Assembly (NCBI RefSeq): GCF_029531655.1
Contig: NZ_JANRMI010000001.1
Span: forward strand, 62,001-126,000
Direction: 5' to 3'
DNA from: Bdellovibrio svalbardensis
GTDB taxonomy: Bacteria; Bdellovibrionota; Bdellovibrionia; Bdellovibrionales; Bdellovibrionaceae
DNA length: 64,000 nt
Position numbers and translations under genes: made by a program
Shown here: positions 1-9,409 of the stretch, in pieces
Layout of the letters: the number at the start of each line of letters is the position of its first letter
How positions within the stretch are numbered: position 1 is the first letter of the stretch
The notes under the pieces: generated by a model
The model's database searches: none
What the model saw: the letters and a program-made list of their open reading frames with translations, nothing else
Told to the model about the DNA's origin: nothing

Positions 1-470
1 ACGGACCTGCGGGCGCGATGAATGTGGAGCCCTCTGTAAGCTGGGATGGATCGAAAGTGGCCTTCTCTTCTGACCGTGCTGGGAAGCCTATGATTTACAC
101 CATGAACGCTGACGGCAGTGGCGTAAAACGCCTGACATTTGCGGGCGTTTTCAACTCTTCTCCTTCTTGGTCTCCTGATGGCAAGAAGATCGCTTTCGCC
201 GGTCAAAGTGAAGATCACTTCGACATCTTTGTGATGAACTCTGATGGCACAGGCATGGTTCGTTTGACCTCTGCAAAAAAACCGAATGGCCGCTGGGCCA
301 GCAATGAAGATCCAAGCTTTTCTCCAGACGGTCGCTTCGTCATGTTCACCAGCAACCGAACTGGAAAAAATCAGATCTACATTGCAACAGTGGATGGCAG
401 CGAAGAACGTCGCGTGACTAACGACAATAACAATTACTTTAAACCAAAGTGGTCACGAAACGTTGAGTAA
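1..470 (+). CDS. TolB-like beta-propeller protein, C-terminal part (5' end outside window)
   Basis: The reading frame is open from base 3, so the gene begins before the window. The visible 156 residues hold at least three propeller blades with the TolB/PD40 signature: '[15 protein letters not shown]', '[13 protein letters not shown]' and '[17 protein letters not shown]', each followed by an '[10 protein letters not shown]'-type strand. TolB is the periplasmic propeller of the Tol-Pal system, which links outer membrane, peptidoglycan and inner membrane during constriction. The TolB identity is inferred from the blades alone, and another PD40 protein is possible. The last codons overlap the next gene's TTG start by 8 bp, so the two are probably translationally coupled. 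Confidence 0.75.
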   Translation, partial: GPAGAMNVEPSVSWDGSKVAFSSDRAGKPMIYTMNADGSGVKRLTFAGVFNSSPSWSPDGKKIAFAGQSEDHFDIFVMNSDGTGMVRLTSAKKPNGRWASNEDPSFSPDGRFVMFTSNRTGKNQIYIATVDGSEERRVTNDNNNYFKPKWSRNVE

Positions 471-2778
471 TCTTTCTTTTGATGAACAGCTGCGCAGAGA
501 GCGGAACGAGATTTGGTCTCGCTGCGCTCTGGCAGCAAAAGAAAATTCAGAAGATCCTCAGCAAATCTGTCTTCACTGGAGTCACTCCGCAGACTCCCTT
601 CTTGCAAAAGCCTTTCAGGCTTGTTTTTCCTCAGAAAAAATTGCGCTCTTTGCCTTAGGAAAATTAGGTTCGTCAGAGCTGAACCTTAGCTCTGACGTCG
701 ACCTGGTTCTGGTGACCGAAGAAGAGTCTGCATCGGCTCTTTCCGCCCTTCGAAAATTTCAAAAAATTCTTGGTGACCGAACCAGCCATGGCTTTGTCTT
801 TCGCTTGGACTTTGATTTACGCCCCGGAGGCAAGCAAGGCCCCTTGATTCCCACTCTTGAACAATTTCGCGACTACTACGGGAATTACGGTGAAACATGG
901 GAGCGTCTGGCCTTCGTTCGGCTGCGCCCTCTGGCCGGAGACCCCACTATCATTGATGCCGTGATGACTTTTGCAAAAAAGTTTTCATTCCGCCGTCATT
1001 TGGATTTCACTTTACTTGAAGATTTAAAAACCCTTCGCACAAAAATTCAGGGCCATTACTGGGGTCGCACACAAAACAATACGGTTGATCTTAAATTAGG
1101 CGTGGGTGGAATTCGCGACGTGGAACTCTTCACTCATGCACTGCAAGTAGTTCACGGCGGCAAAGATCCGTCCTTGCAAATCAAAGGGACCCAGCAAGCC
1201 TTACAACTTCTTGCCGAGCGAAAGCTGCTGCCTGAAGAGGAAGCTTTTTTTCTGCAGAGGCACTACTGGAATTTGCGCAGACTTGAAAATTATGTTCAAG
1301 CCTTGGAAGATCAACAGACGCATTTGCTTAAGACAGACGAAAATCATCCCGACTTTGTAATCAAGGCTCTTGCAAGTCTCTCCTTTGAGATGAAACGTTG
1401 TGATCAGATCGTCAAATCTCTTTTGGGTGAGGCACCCAAAGAGATCTCTGTGGAGGAAGAACTTAGTAAAATCGGCCTGCCCCAGGAAGAACTACAGGAT
1501 CTCTGGAATGAAATCTTGGGCCAAGAAGTTCTCTCACGCCATCGTGGTCGGGATGAAATTGCCAGAAAGGCCTTCCTACAGGAATTCTTGCAAACTTTGA
1601 AAGAGCAAGGCGGAGACATCCATCGCGCCCTACTACTGCTAAAGGATTTCATCCAGGGCACTCGTGCAAAGGCGACTTTTTTTTCTCTGCTGTTGCGAGA
1701 GAAAGATTTAATGAAAAAGCTGGCCTGGCTTTTTGGGCACTCGCCGTATCTTTCCAGAATTCTTTGCAACCGGCCTGAACTCTTGGATAGTTTTGTTTAT
1801 CGGTCGCAGGATAAACCTTCTGAGGACATGGGCTTGCTGCTGGAAGAGCTTGCCGAGAAAAGACTTCTTTCTGAATTGATTAGCGGAAGTCAATTTTTGG
1901 AAGACAAGGACCTGACTCCCCTCCTGACAAACTTAACTTCCACCGCCGATTCGATTGCCGAAACTCTTTTGCCGGCAATCAAAAAGGAATATCCTTCCTC
2001 GCTGCGAATTCTTGCTCTGGGAAAATGGGGTGGAGCCGAGTTGGGCTTCCGCTCAGATTTGGATTTCATTTTTGTGATCCCTGATCAAGCGACTGACAAT
2101 GATTTCAAAGTCGCCAAGCGATTTATTAATCGGCTGACGGAGTCACATCGTGGGGGAAATATTTTTTCCATCGACATGCGCCTTCGCCCTTCGGGAAAAG
2201 CGGGGCCGATCGTCATGCCTCTTGCGGATCTTCAAGACTATCTTCACCAAGAAGCTCAAGCTTGGGAACGCCAGGTTTATTTGAAAGCCCGCTGGATTGG
2301 CGAATCCGACTCAAACTTTTTGCCGGCGGTCGCACTTGAATATCTTGATAAAGGCCTTAGCGCCGAGGAACTCATCGAGTTGAATCGCATTCGTTTGGAG
2401 CTGATCTCAAAGTCTTCTTTGATGAATTTGAAGTACAGCGAAGGCGGTCTGGTTGATATTGAGCTGGCAGCTCAAGCCTATGTTTTGGAGAAAAAATTAG
2501 ATTCTCAAAGCACCCAAACTTTTGATTTTATCTCTCTGATGGGGCCGCTTGCTGCTGATCTACAGAAGAACTATGGACGGATGCGTCAGATTGAGCAGAT
2601 GCTTCAACTGGTGGCGTCAGAATCCTCTTCCGAACTGAATCCAAATCATGAGTCCTTTCAAGCTCTTGCCTTGGCGCTTCATACTTCGCCTGCGAAGCTC
2701 TTAGAAGAGGTCCGAGAGCTGCTCACTGCAAATATTGCCATTTTGAAGGAACTTGACCCTCGTAGGAAGCCTCAATAA
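463..2778 (+). CDS. glnE: Glutamine synthetase adenylyltransferase/adenylyl-removing enzyme (GlnE), short form
   Basis: GlnE attaches and removes AMP on glutamine synthetase, tuning ammonia assimilation to nitrogen status. The 771 residues contain two nucleotidyltransferase domains. The first has '[18 protein letters not shown]' (about residues 64-81) and the second '[19 protein letters not shown]' (about 517-535); both carry the G-S/G-x11-D-x-D pattern, and each is followed by a 'RLRP' segment. GlnE of E. coli is about 946 residues, so this copy is shortened, mainly between and after the domains. The start is TTG at 463, overlapping the upstream propeller gene. No glnB or glnA lies in the window. 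The family call is firm; loss of one of the two activities cannot be excluded. Confidence 0.9.
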   Translation: MSNLSFDEQLRRERNEIWSRCALAAKENSEDPQQICLHWSHSADSLLAKAFQACFSSEKIALFALGKLGSSELNLSSDVDLVLVTEEESASALSALRKFQKILGDRTSHGFVFRLDFDLRPGGKQGPLIPTLEQFRDYYGNYGETWERLAFVRLRPLAGDPTIIDAVMTFAKKFSFRRHLDFTLLEDLKTLRTKIQGHYWGRTQNNTVDLKLGVGGIRDVELFTHALQVVHGGKDPSLQIKGTQQALQLLAERKLLPEEEAFFLQRHYWNLRRLENYVQALEDQQTHLLKTDENHPDFVIKALASLSFEMKRCDQIVKSLLGEAPKEISVEEELSKIGLPQEELQDLWNEILGQEVLSRHRGRDEIARKAFLQEFLQTLKEQGGDIHRALLLLKDFIQGTRAKATFFSLLLREKDLMKKLAWLFGHSPYLSRILCNRPELLDSFVYRSQDKPSEDMGLLLEELAEKRLLSELISGSQFLEDKDLTPLLTNLTSTADSIAETLLPAIKKEYPSSLRILALGKWGGAELGFRSDLDFIFVIPDQATDNDFKVAKRFINRLTESHRGGNIFSIDMRLRPSGKAGPIVMPLADLQDYLHQEAQAWERQVYLKARWIGESDSNFLPAVALEYLDKGLSAEELIELNRIRLELISKSSLMNLKYSEGGLVDIELAAQAYVLEKKLDSQSTQTFDFISLMGPLAADLQKNYGRMRQIEQMLQLVASESSSELNPNHESFQALALALHTSPAKLLEEVRELLTANIAILKELDPRRKPQ

Positions 2779-2810
2779 TAGTGAAGGTGTTCATACATTA
2801 GGAGTTCAAC

Positions 2811-3515
2811 GTGTCGAAAAGTATCGATATCAAAAAGGTATTTTGGATTTACCTTTTCGCTTTCTTATTGGCTGCCTTCAGCTTCCGTGCGGATGCTGCT
2901 GAAACCAAAAAGTCTGACGAAACCAAGCAATCTGAAACTAAAAAGTCTGCAAAAGCATCTAAAGCAGATGATAAAGCTAAAGCTACTGAAAAAAAGAAGG
3001 GTCCACCAATGTTCGCAATTTTCGAAACAACTAAAGGTAATTTCAAAGTTAAATTCTTCGCTGATAAAGCTCCAAAGACAGTTGAGACTTTCGCAGGCCT
3101 AGCAGAAGGCACTCGCGAATGGACTGATCCTAAAACTGGCGAGAAAGTAAAAAAGCCATTTTATGATGGTTTGACTTTCCACCGCGTGATCAAAGATTTT
3201 ATGATTCAAGGTGGTTGCCCACTTGGAACTGGCACTGGCGGTCCTGGCTTCCGTTTTGAAGATGAATTCCCAGCTGGCGCTCCTAAGCACACGAAGCCTG
3301 GTATCTTGTCTATGGCGAACGCGGGACCTAACACTAACGGTTCTCAGTTCTTCGTAACAACTGTTGCAACTCCTTGGTTGGATGGTCGTCACACAGTATT
3401 CGGTGAAGTTGTTGAAGGTATGGACGTAGTTCACGCTATCGAGAACTCTAAAACAGGCCCAATGGATCGCCCTGTTGAAACTGTAACTATCAAGCACATT
3501 CAAATCATCAGATAG
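2811..3515 (+). CDS. Exported cyclophilin-type peptidyl-prolyl cis-trans isomerase
   Basis: The protein catalyses cis-trans isomerisation of X-Pro bonds, here most likely in the periplasm. The GTG start at 2811 is preceded by 'aggag'. Residues 1-30 are a signal peptide, about 31-65 a Lys/Ser/Thr-rich low-complexity linker, and about 66-234 the cyclophilin fold. Key motifs are '[13 protein letters not shown]' (catalytic Arg), '[18 protein letters not shown]' and '[12 protein letters not shown]'. The 234-residue length exceeds the PpiA/PpiB norm because of the linker, which may act as a cell-wall or nucleic-acid-binding tail. It is followed at once by a strong bidirectional terminator. Confidence 0.9.
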   Translation: MSKSIDIKKVFWIYLFAFLLAAFSFRADAAETKKSDETKQSETKKSAKASKADDKAKATEKKKGPPMFAIFETTKGNFKVKFFADKAPKTVETFAGLAEGTREWTDPKTGEKVKKPFYDGLTFHRVIKDFMIQGGCPLGTGTGGPGFRFEDEFPAGAPKHTKPGILSMANAGPNTNGSQFFVTTVATPWLDGRHTVFGEVVEGMDVVHAIENSKTGPMDRPVETVTIKHIQIIR

Positions 3516-3541
3516 TCTTCACTCCTCATGATTTAAAAAAT

Positions 3542-3573
3542 AAAAAACCCGCTTCGAAAGAGCGGGTTTTTTT
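3542..3573. terminator. Bidirectional rho-independent terminator
   Basis: An 'AAAACCCGCT' arm, a short loop and an 'AGCGGGTTTT' arm form a GC-rich stem with an A-run before and a T-run after it. It therefore serves both the cyclophilin gene on the plus strand and the convergent small gene ending at 3597. Confidence 0.9.
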
Positions 3574-3596
3574 ATGTCCAAATTATGGCCGTCCCC

Positions 3597-4049
3597 TTAC
3601 TTCTCGCAGAATTGGGCGGCTTTGATTTGATAGCCAGGGACACAGTAATCTGTCCATTCGTTTTGGATATTGGTGGAATATCCGTAGAACCAGGCAATGG
3701 TGTCTTCTTGATTTTTTGGTGTGACTTGATCAGGCATGACCTTAGGCATTCGGCCATTCACGGCATAGCACCAACCGTAGGCTCTCATGACTTCGTCGGA
3801 AACAACCTCCAAGGCGTCCAAACCGATAGCACTGTTGTTGATCGAATTAAAGCCTGCAGCCACTCCCACGTATGGAATTTTGTTTTTGTCGAAGATTTCG
3901 ATAGAGATCTCCCCAACTGATTTTTTAAGGTCCGCTTCATAGGTGCCTTGAAAAAGAGGCTTGTCAGAGCAAGGGCCCAAGACCTTCCATTTGATGGCAT
4001 TGGCAGAAAGTGGCAACAAAACAAATAAAAAGAGGATCACATTTTTCAT
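3597..4049 (-). CDS. Small secreted protein with a DUF4430-like pattern
   Basis: A 150-residue protein with a clear signal peptide (residues 1-18, ending 'LSANA'). The mature part contains 'GVAAGFNSINNSAIGLDA' and 'YGWCYAVNGRMPK'. The latter resembles the 'GW-Y-VNG--P' core of DUF4430/transcobalamin-like domains, which often sit in secreted binding proteins. Three cysteines in the C-terminal half and one near the N-terminus could form disulphides. It lies 59 bp downstream of the cytochrome cluster on the same strand but with a gap, so it may be transcribed separately. The domain resemblance is by eye and the function is unknown. Confidence 0.6.
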   Translation of the reverse strand: MKNVILFLFVLLPLSANAIKWKVLGPCSDKPLFQGTYEADLKKSVGEISIEIFDKNKIPYVGVAAGFNSINNSAIGLDALEVVSDEVMRAYGWCYAVNGRMPKVMPDQVTPKNQEDTIAWFYGYSTNIQNEWTDYCVPGYQIKAAQFCEK

Positions 4050-4107
4050 GTGACCCTCTTACTTCAGTGTTTAATTTAGCTCAATACATTTCGGATAATT
4101 GAACGAA

Positions 4108-6114
4108 CTACCAGGAGTATTCTGGCTCTGGTGGCAGAACTTTCAAGTACTCGATCAAGGCATGCTTATCCGCATCTGGCAGGTCTGTTCCGTAGTAGCG
4201 TCCTTCGTGGCCCGTGTTATGGTTGCCCGTCAAAGTCGTATCAAAACATCTTTGCTCGCCCTTGCCGCAACTTTTTGTGAAGCCCAGCATGTTCTTCTCA
4301 CGCTCATACTTCAACCCCATCTTAACTGGATTGAACTCTTTGTCTTTCACGTTGAAGATCTTTGGTCGTAAATGAGCCGGCTGCAACAAGTCCCACATAG
4401 ATGGAACTGAACCATTATGCAAGAAGGGAGCTGTTGCCCACACACCCGCAAGATGACGGGCTTTGTAGCCAGTTCCCGCATCGACATTGCCATAATCAAG
4501 ACCGTTCTTCTCTTGATTTGCATATCCGTTCAAAGTATCCCGGAAGAACTCTTTACCACGAAGACTGCGATACTCGATCTCAGCTTGCTGCTCGTCAGTC
4601 ATGTTGTTCTTTTGATAGTATCTTGCTTTAACTCCGCCGACTCCGTTGAAGATTGAATCTTCAAAATGAACAGTGCCCACAGATTTCACCGCGTTACGAG
4701 CAGCATTTGGATCCGTACCCAATTCAGCAAGTGGCATCATGTTGTACAAGCGCAGTTGACCCGAAGGACCCACAAATTTATTCGACTCATGACATTCGAT
4801 ACAGCGGCTTTCATAAACCTGACGACCACGTTCTGCCAATTGTTGATTCACCTGCAATTCAGTCACGCCGGCAAAAACTTTTTCCCAACGTGGAACTTGA
4901 ATCTTGTGAACCAAAGCTTCCAAGCGTCCCAAGTTGTGAACATTCACTGTCGATGTGCCGTCTTTGTCCAAGATCAATGCGCCAAGGCCCAATGATTGAC
5001 CGACGTTACGAAGAATCACAGAGTTCGAGTTGCCGTTATAGTGCAACATCGCCATATACTTGATTCCCCAAATCCATGGCAAAGAAACGGGAGCGGTGTA
5101 GGAGATCGCATCGTCTCCGCGCAAAACCAAGTTTCCAATGCGTCCGAAAGCATCTGTACGACCGTAGCCGGACTCAGTCTCATCCGTTTTTGGATCTGTG
5201 CCCACCATCAAAGTTCCCAGGAACTTCATGCGCGCCTTAAGCTCCCCGATATCATCGGTCTCAGAGAATCCATAGGTCATACGCAAAAGCTTTTCCAAAG
5301 AATCCGCAATGGCTTGTTTTCCACGATACAAACGATGTGTGTCTTTCAAATACTTCGCTTTAATCAAAGTCAGTTGAGCACTGATTGGCCCTACTTTAAC
5401 CAAGCCGTAAGTCGTCTCTCCCAAACGGCGCAGGAAGTACTCATGCAGCTCCTTCGCCTTTCTTTCAGGTTCTGAAACCTTCATGCGTTTCAAGAAATCC
5501 ACAGCCGCTTCTTCTTTAGCCAAGACCGCCAAAGTAGATGTCGCCATGTCTTTGAAGAAAGAGCGCACGTCCGTTGTGCTTTGGGTTCCTTGCACGCGAT
5601 AATTTGTGCCTCTGAAATCGAGAGAGCCCGAGTGACAGAATGAACAGTTTGTTCCAACCATTTTGATGGATTTCACTTCACCAATTTGACGAACAATCTC
5701 TTCCTCAGTTTCTTTGTAAGCTTCGCTTTGCTGTGGAGGATGATTGCTCCAAGCTGCAGTTAAACCTACGTAAGGAATCAAATAAGTATTTCCGTTTTCG
5801 TCCTTCAGGTTTGAGCTTGGTAAAATTCCAAAGCGATTATAAAAATCAGAATAGAATGGCTTCGTCGCCTTATCATTAGCATCTTTGAAGGCCACTGAAC
5901 GCAATGCCTTCATCCACTCATAGGGATAGATGTCTGCACCTTCGGAAAGATGCTCAAAATTTGCGAGGTCGGCACCTGAAAGACCCGGTGGTTTTTCATA
6001 AACAACAGCTGAACCCGACGGATTTCTGGAATTTTTTGAACTCAGATTCACGCAACCGATGACCAATGTCACCAACGCTGCCGAACCTACGAGAATACCT
6101 GATATCTTCTTCAT
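4108..6114 (-). CDS. RoxA-like dihaem cytochrome c lipoprotein
   Basis: The protein begins with a lipoprotein signal, 'VIGC' at residues 18-21. It has two c-type haem sites, CSFCH (157-161) and CIECH (438-442), plus 'GRTDAFGRIGN' (318-328), seen in the RoxA/MauG-like dihaem family. At 668 residues it matches RoxA/RoxB (about 680) rather than bacterial cytochrome c peroxidase (about 330). Family members act outside the cytoplasm; RoxA is a dioxygenase cleaving polyisoprene, while many homologues are uncharacterised. The gene starts 3 bp after DUF1304, which follows the P450 gene, so the three form one transcription unit. It could be an oxygenase, a peroxidase or an electron donor to the P450; the sequence does not decide. 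Confidence 0.75.
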   Translation of the reverse strand: MKKISGILVGSAALVTLVIGCVNLSSKNSRNPSGSAVVYEKPPGLSGADLANFEHLSEGADIYPYEWMKALRSVAFKDANDKATKPFYSDFYNRFGILPSSNLKDENGNTYLIPYVGLTAAWSNHPPQQSEAYKETEEEIVRQIGEVKSIKMVGTNCSFCHSGSLDFRGTNYRVQGTQSTTDVRSFFKDMATSTLAVLAKEEAAVDFLKRMKVSEPERKAKELHEYFLRRLGETTYGLVKVGPISAQLTLIKAKYLKDTHRLYRGKQAIADSLEKLLRMTYGFSETDDIGELKARMKFLGTLMVGTDPKTDETESGYGRTDAFGRIGNLVLRGDDAISYTAPVSLPWIWGIKYMAMLHYNGNSNSVILRNVGQSLGLGALILDKDGTSTVNVHNLGRLEALVHKIQVPRWEKVFAGVTELQVNQQLAERGRQVYESRCIECHESNKFVGPSGQLRLYNMMPLAELGTDPNAARNAVKSVGTVHFEDSIFNGVGGVKARYYQKNNMTDEQQAEIEYRSLRGKEFFRDTLNGYANQEKNGLDYGNVDAGTGYKARHLAGVWATAPFLHNGSVPSMWDLLQPAHLRPKIFNVKDKEFNPVKMGLKYEREKNMLGFTKSCGKGEQRCFDTTLTGNHNTGHEGRYYGTDLPDADKHALIEYLKVLPPEPEYSW

Positions 6115-6117
6115 GAA

Positions 6118-6483
6118 CTATCTCCCTAGAAAAAGAAATACTAAAGCTAATAATGCTGGTGTCGCTTGAAGAATGGCGATTTTTTTATTTACGGTCAGGC
6201 CACCGAAAATTCCCGCGACAACGATACAACCTAAAAAGAAAACTCGCAGAGCGAATGCCATTTCACTCTCTGCAAAAAAGGACCATACGAGTCCCGCCAC
6301 CAAGAATCCATTGTAGAGACCTTGGTTTTTGGCCAAAGCGGCCGTGGAGCTTGCAAACTCTGGAGTCATACCGAAGGCCTTACGGCCTTTCGGTGTTGTC
6401 CAAAGAAACATTTCCAGGATCATGAAGTAAATATGTTCGACCGCAACAAGGCCGACAAGGATCAAGCTGATGGTAGCCAACAT
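6118..6483 (-). CDS. DUF1304 family integral membrane protein
   Basis: A 121-residue protein with four hydrophobic segments (about residues 3-25, 53-70, 77-98 and 103-120). The N-terminal 'VEHIYFMILEMFLW' and 'FGMTPEFA----ALAKNQGLYNGFLV' are typical of the DUF1304 family, whose function is unknown. It sits between the P450 and the dihaem cytochrome with gaps of 12 and 3 bp, so it is almost certainly cotranscribed. In this context it might be a membrane partner of the exported redox proteins, but that is inference from position only. Confidence 0.85.
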   Translation of the reverse strand: MLATISLILVGLVAVEHIYFMILEMFLWTTPKGRKAFGMTPEFASSTAALAKNQGLYNGFLVAGLVWSFFAESEMAFALRVFFLGCIVVAGIFGGLTVNKKIAILQATPALLALVFLFLGR

Positions 6484-6495
6484 TGAATCCCCGTC

Positions 6496-8811
6496 TTATT
6501 TCACGTCTTGATAGTTTAACTTGCGACCCAAAACTTCTGTTTCATAGAAGTATTTTTCAGTGCGAGATAACGCGCCTTCTTTTTTGAAAGTGGCTTCATT
6601 ATAAACGCCGTCCTTACACTTCTCATAAGTGGATTCACGATCCTGACCCAAAAGACCACCAGTATAGCGATTTAAAAGAACTGGCTTTCCCATGCAAAGA
6701 CGGAAATCCAAGTTCAAGCGAGCATACATGATCATTTCAGGATCTTGGAATGCACTGAGGCCGGCTGGGTTCATGAAGCACTCACGATACGTGTAACGAT
6801 CGTAGAACTTCAAATAGTCTTCAAATGCATATTTAGGGCCTGAATTGCGTTGTGACTGACGGTCCGAGATCTTCGACTCATCCAAGCCTTGCCCCAACAT
6901 CACGGCGCGGTAGTACGCCGTTTCAGTATCAGTTAAGTTTGCCTTGCTCGAGCAAGTTTCAAAAGCTTTTTGATGAGCTTCATTTGCCTCTAGGACATGG
7001 AATTTAACCTTGTTTTGCTCTGAAGCAATGCAAGATCTGTATTCCTTGTTCAGACGGCAATACAAAAGCTCTTTGTTGTCTTGAGAAACGGCATTGAATT
7101 TGTGCTTTTCGGAATTTCTGAAGATTGCCGCAGTGACTGCGATCGGCTTCAAAAGACCTGACGCGGGATTGATTCCAGCCAGACAACGACGGTATTCGCC
7201 GCGGTCGAATTGCATTAAATAGTCTTCATAAGAGTATTTCTTAGAAGCAACTTCGACTGATTTGCGATCACTCGCATGAACATCGTACTCAATGCTATAA
7301 GATTCTGGGAATGAAACGCTGTTATCATCTGCCTTCAAAGCATTTGCTTTTGTGCGTTTTCTGAAGTCAACCAAACCGGCCTGACCCGATGCCGGGCGCA
7401 CATTTGGAAGCTTCAACAAGGCCATCACGATCTCTGGAACCTGAACCATCGAAACGTAATCACCCAGACAACGATGATGACCATAACCTAAATGGAAGAA
7501 TTTGTTTTGGTTACGGTTAATATTGAACTCATTTGGATTTTCAAAGCCTGGCTCTGAATCGTCAAACATTGCCGATTGAGTGGCGATCATCAAGTGTGAT
7601 CCTTTAGGAATTTTCACACCGCTTGATAGGGTCACATCTTGTTCAGCGTAACGAACCACAAATGGATTTACCGGATGGAAACGCAAAGCTTCCCAAACAT
7701 ATTTAGCAACAGTATCAACGTCATTGCGAAGAGCCGCATCACGAGCTCTTTCGAACTCTACCGGGCGCATGAACAATTGGGCCATTGACTGCACAATGGC
7801 AGCTTGCGTGGTTTCCACACCGCCCACCAATGTTCCAATGATATTCGCACGAACGCGGTCGTCTTCCGCATTTCTTGGTGCAACAAAATCAGTGGTTTTT
7901 GAACGGATTAGACGAGACAAAATGTCATCATCGTTAGCCCCCGCCGCAATTCTTTTGGATTTTTGCTCAATCAATGATTTCAAATAGGCATGCATTTCTT
8001 TGCCGGCTCTTGTTGCCGCTTCTGCCACTTCTGTTTCATTTTTTACGTTATGGAAGAAATCATTTTGAGTCGCACGGGACCACTCGAACATTTTTTCTTC
8101 GCTGGGCCCAGGGAACCCAAAGTATTCACCCGTTAACTGGATTGGAACTCGGCGCGCCACCTGATTCACAACTTCCAAACGACCGAATGTAGCACCACCC
8201 GGGTCTTGCCCGATGTATTGACCATTAGCGATGGCCTCATTAACCAAGCGACGCACGATCTCACGCACCTTTGGTAGGTCGCTCATCGGCATCATTTCTC
8301 TCATCCAAGGCTTTTCCTTGATGTTGTACTGAGTACCGTCGTAGGCCAACATATAGGGCCCGACAGAGCCTTCCATTCTTTTCGAATAGTTGCGCACCGT
8401 AAACTTTGTTGGCTGATTGAGTGCCTCAACAACGTCTTTATAGCGACTTAGAACATAGGTTTTTCCAAATTCATAAGGACTGTTCTTGATTGGCAATGAT
8501 TCCAATGACAATACCGGAGAGTTTTTGCGCACGTCTTGGAAAGTGGCAATTGGATTTGCACGAACCCATTTTGCAAAAGTTGAAAGTCTTGGCTTTAACA
8601 AAGCAGGTTTAATATTTTGTTCTTCAAATTCTTCCCAAAATGTTTTGCCCGTCTTAGGATTCGCGAAAGTGATCGGCTCTTGGGTCGATGCAAATTGACG
8701 AACATATTGATTCTGCCCGTATTGCGACTGACTCGAGTTCTGAGAACTAGTGCATGACAACATCAATGCACAAGACGCAAGCAATACAGATTTTGAACAA
8801 ACTCGGAACAC
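6496..8811 (-). CDS. Cytochrome P450 with lipoprotein signal and duplicated Cys-containing C-terminal module
   Basis: The 771-residue protein starts at GTG after a strong 'aggagg'. Residues 1-20 form a lipoprotein-type signal ending 'LMLSC', implying export. A complete P450 domain spans about 60-510: I-helix 'GGVETT' (330-335), ExxR 'EALR' (374-377) and haem loop 'FHLGYGHHRCLG' (439-450, ligand Cys448). The acid-Thr pair in the I-helix fits an O2-activating enzyme rather than a peroxygenase lacking it. After residue 520 come two copies of an unrecognised module, each with 'YEDYL--FDR--YR-C'-like and 'RLN--(Y/F)R-C' segments. Bacterial P450s are normally cytoplasmic, so an exported one needs an extracytoplasmic electron source. 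The next two genes encode a membrane protein and a dihaem cytochrome c lipoprotein. Confidence 0.85.
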   Translation of the reverse strand: MFRVCSKSVLLASCALMLSCTSSQNSSQSQYGQNQYVRQFASTQEPITFANPKTGKTFWEEFEEQNIKPALLKPRLSTFAKWVRANPIATFQDVRKNSPVLSLESLPIKNSPYEFGKTYVLSRYKDVVEALNQPTKFTVRNYSKRMEGSVGPYMLAYDGTQYNIKEKPWMREMMPMSDLPKVREIVRRLVNEAIANGQYIGQDPGGATFGRLEVVNQVARRVPIQLTGEYFGFPGPSEEKMFEWSRATQNDFFHNVKNETEVAEAATRAGKEMHAYLKSLIEQKSKRIAAGANDDDILSRLIRSKTTDFVAPRNAEDDRVRANIIGTLVGGVETTQAAIVQSMAQLFMRPVEFERARDAALRNDVDTVAKYVWEALRFHPVNPFVVRYAEQDVTLSSGVKIPKGSHLMIATQSAMFDDSEPGFENPNEFNINRNQNKFFHLGYGHHRCLGDYVSMVQVPEIVMALLKLPNVRPASGQAGLVDFRKRTKANALKADDNSVSFPESYSIEYDVHASDRKSVEVASKKYSYEDYLMQFDRGEYRRCLAGINPASGLLKPIAVTAAIFRNSEKHKFNAVSQDNKELLYCRLNKEYRSCIASEQNKVKFHVLEANEAHQKAFETCSSKANLTDTETAYYRAVMLGQGLDESKISDRQSQRNSGPKYAFEDYLKFYDRYTYRECFMNPAGLSAFQDPEMIMYARLNLDFRLCMGKPVLLNRYTGGLLGQDRESTYEKCKDGVYNEATFKKEGALSRTEKYFYETEVLGRKLNYQDVK

Positions 8812-8896
8812 GAGGCCTCCTATTTTTTTGCCATATGCTCTTGAGTCTATTCATTTTTTGTCAGGTGAAACTTGATAGTTATGTTTGTCATTTAAA

Positions 8897-8928
8897 ACTG
8901 GATCAAAGGTCTAGGTACTAGATCCAGT
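8897..8928. promoter_or_regulatory. Nested inverted repeat upstream of the P450 operon
   Basis: ACTGGATC (8897-8904) and GATCCAGT (8921-8928) form a perfect 8-bp inverted repeat. A second dyad, TCTAG-gta-CTAGA, is nested within it. It lies about 90 bp before the P450 start and 70 bp past the thioredoxin stop. It lacks a T-run on either strand, so an operator is as likely as a hairpin. Confidence 0.4.
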
Positions 8929-8962
8929 GCCAAAATGCCGATGAGATATATTTCTTAATAAA

Positions 8963-8987
8963 CTGTCCCGAATTTAAGTCGGGACAG
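8963..8987 (-). terminator. Terminator of the thioredoxin gene
   Basis: On the minus strand CTGTCCCGA and TCGGGACAG make a 9-bp perfect stem with a 7-nt loop, followed by a moderately T-rich stretch. It lies 11 bp beyond the thioredoxin stop codon. Confidence 0.7.
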
Positions 8988-8997
8988 GACCTAAAAA

Positions 8998-9345
8998 CTA
9001 CTTACTGTTCTTGCGAACTTCTTCCATGTCGAGACTCTTCGCGCGTTGAACTACTTCTTCCAGAATCTCCTCGGGAATAGCTCCCGGCTGAACGAAAACT
9101 ATTTCCTGTTCTTTGATCACCGCCACCGATGGAATCGATTGAATTTCAAACATGCTGGCGAGTTCCTGCTCTTCATCTGTATTCACTTTTACAAACTTGA
9201 TGTCCGGATGTTTGGCGGCAACAGACTCAAAGACAGGACCAAATCTTTTACAGGGCCCACACCACACAGCCCAAAAATCAAAAATCACGATCTTATTATT
9301 TTCAACGATCTCTTTTATAGACTGTCTTGTGACTTCCAGGACCAC
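8998..9345 (-). CDS. Thioredoxin-family protein
   Basis: A 115-residue single-domain thioredoxin fold with active site WCGPC (Cys29 and Cys32) and the cis-proline segment 'IQSIPSVAV'. The frame is open further upstream, but the thioredoxin similarity starts only here. A GTG at 9345 is preceded by 'aaggggag', so I chose that start. With no signal peptide it should be cytoplasmic, reducing protein disulphides with thioredoxin reductase. The C-terminal tail 'SLDMEEVRKNSK' is slightly longer than in E. coli TrxA. It is monocistronic and divergent from the DUF3015 gene. Confidence 0.9.
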   Translation of the reverse strand: MVLEVTRQSIKEIVENNKIVIFDFWAVWCGPCKRFGPVFESVAAKHPDIKFVKVNTDEEQELASMFEIQSIPSVAVIKEQEIVFVQPGAIPEEILEEVVQRAKSLDMEEVRKNSK

Positions 9346-9409
9346 CTTGAACTCCCCTTGATGTTCCCTCAATACTAAGTGAGCATTGTTGAAATACAAG
9401 GAGGTTCTC

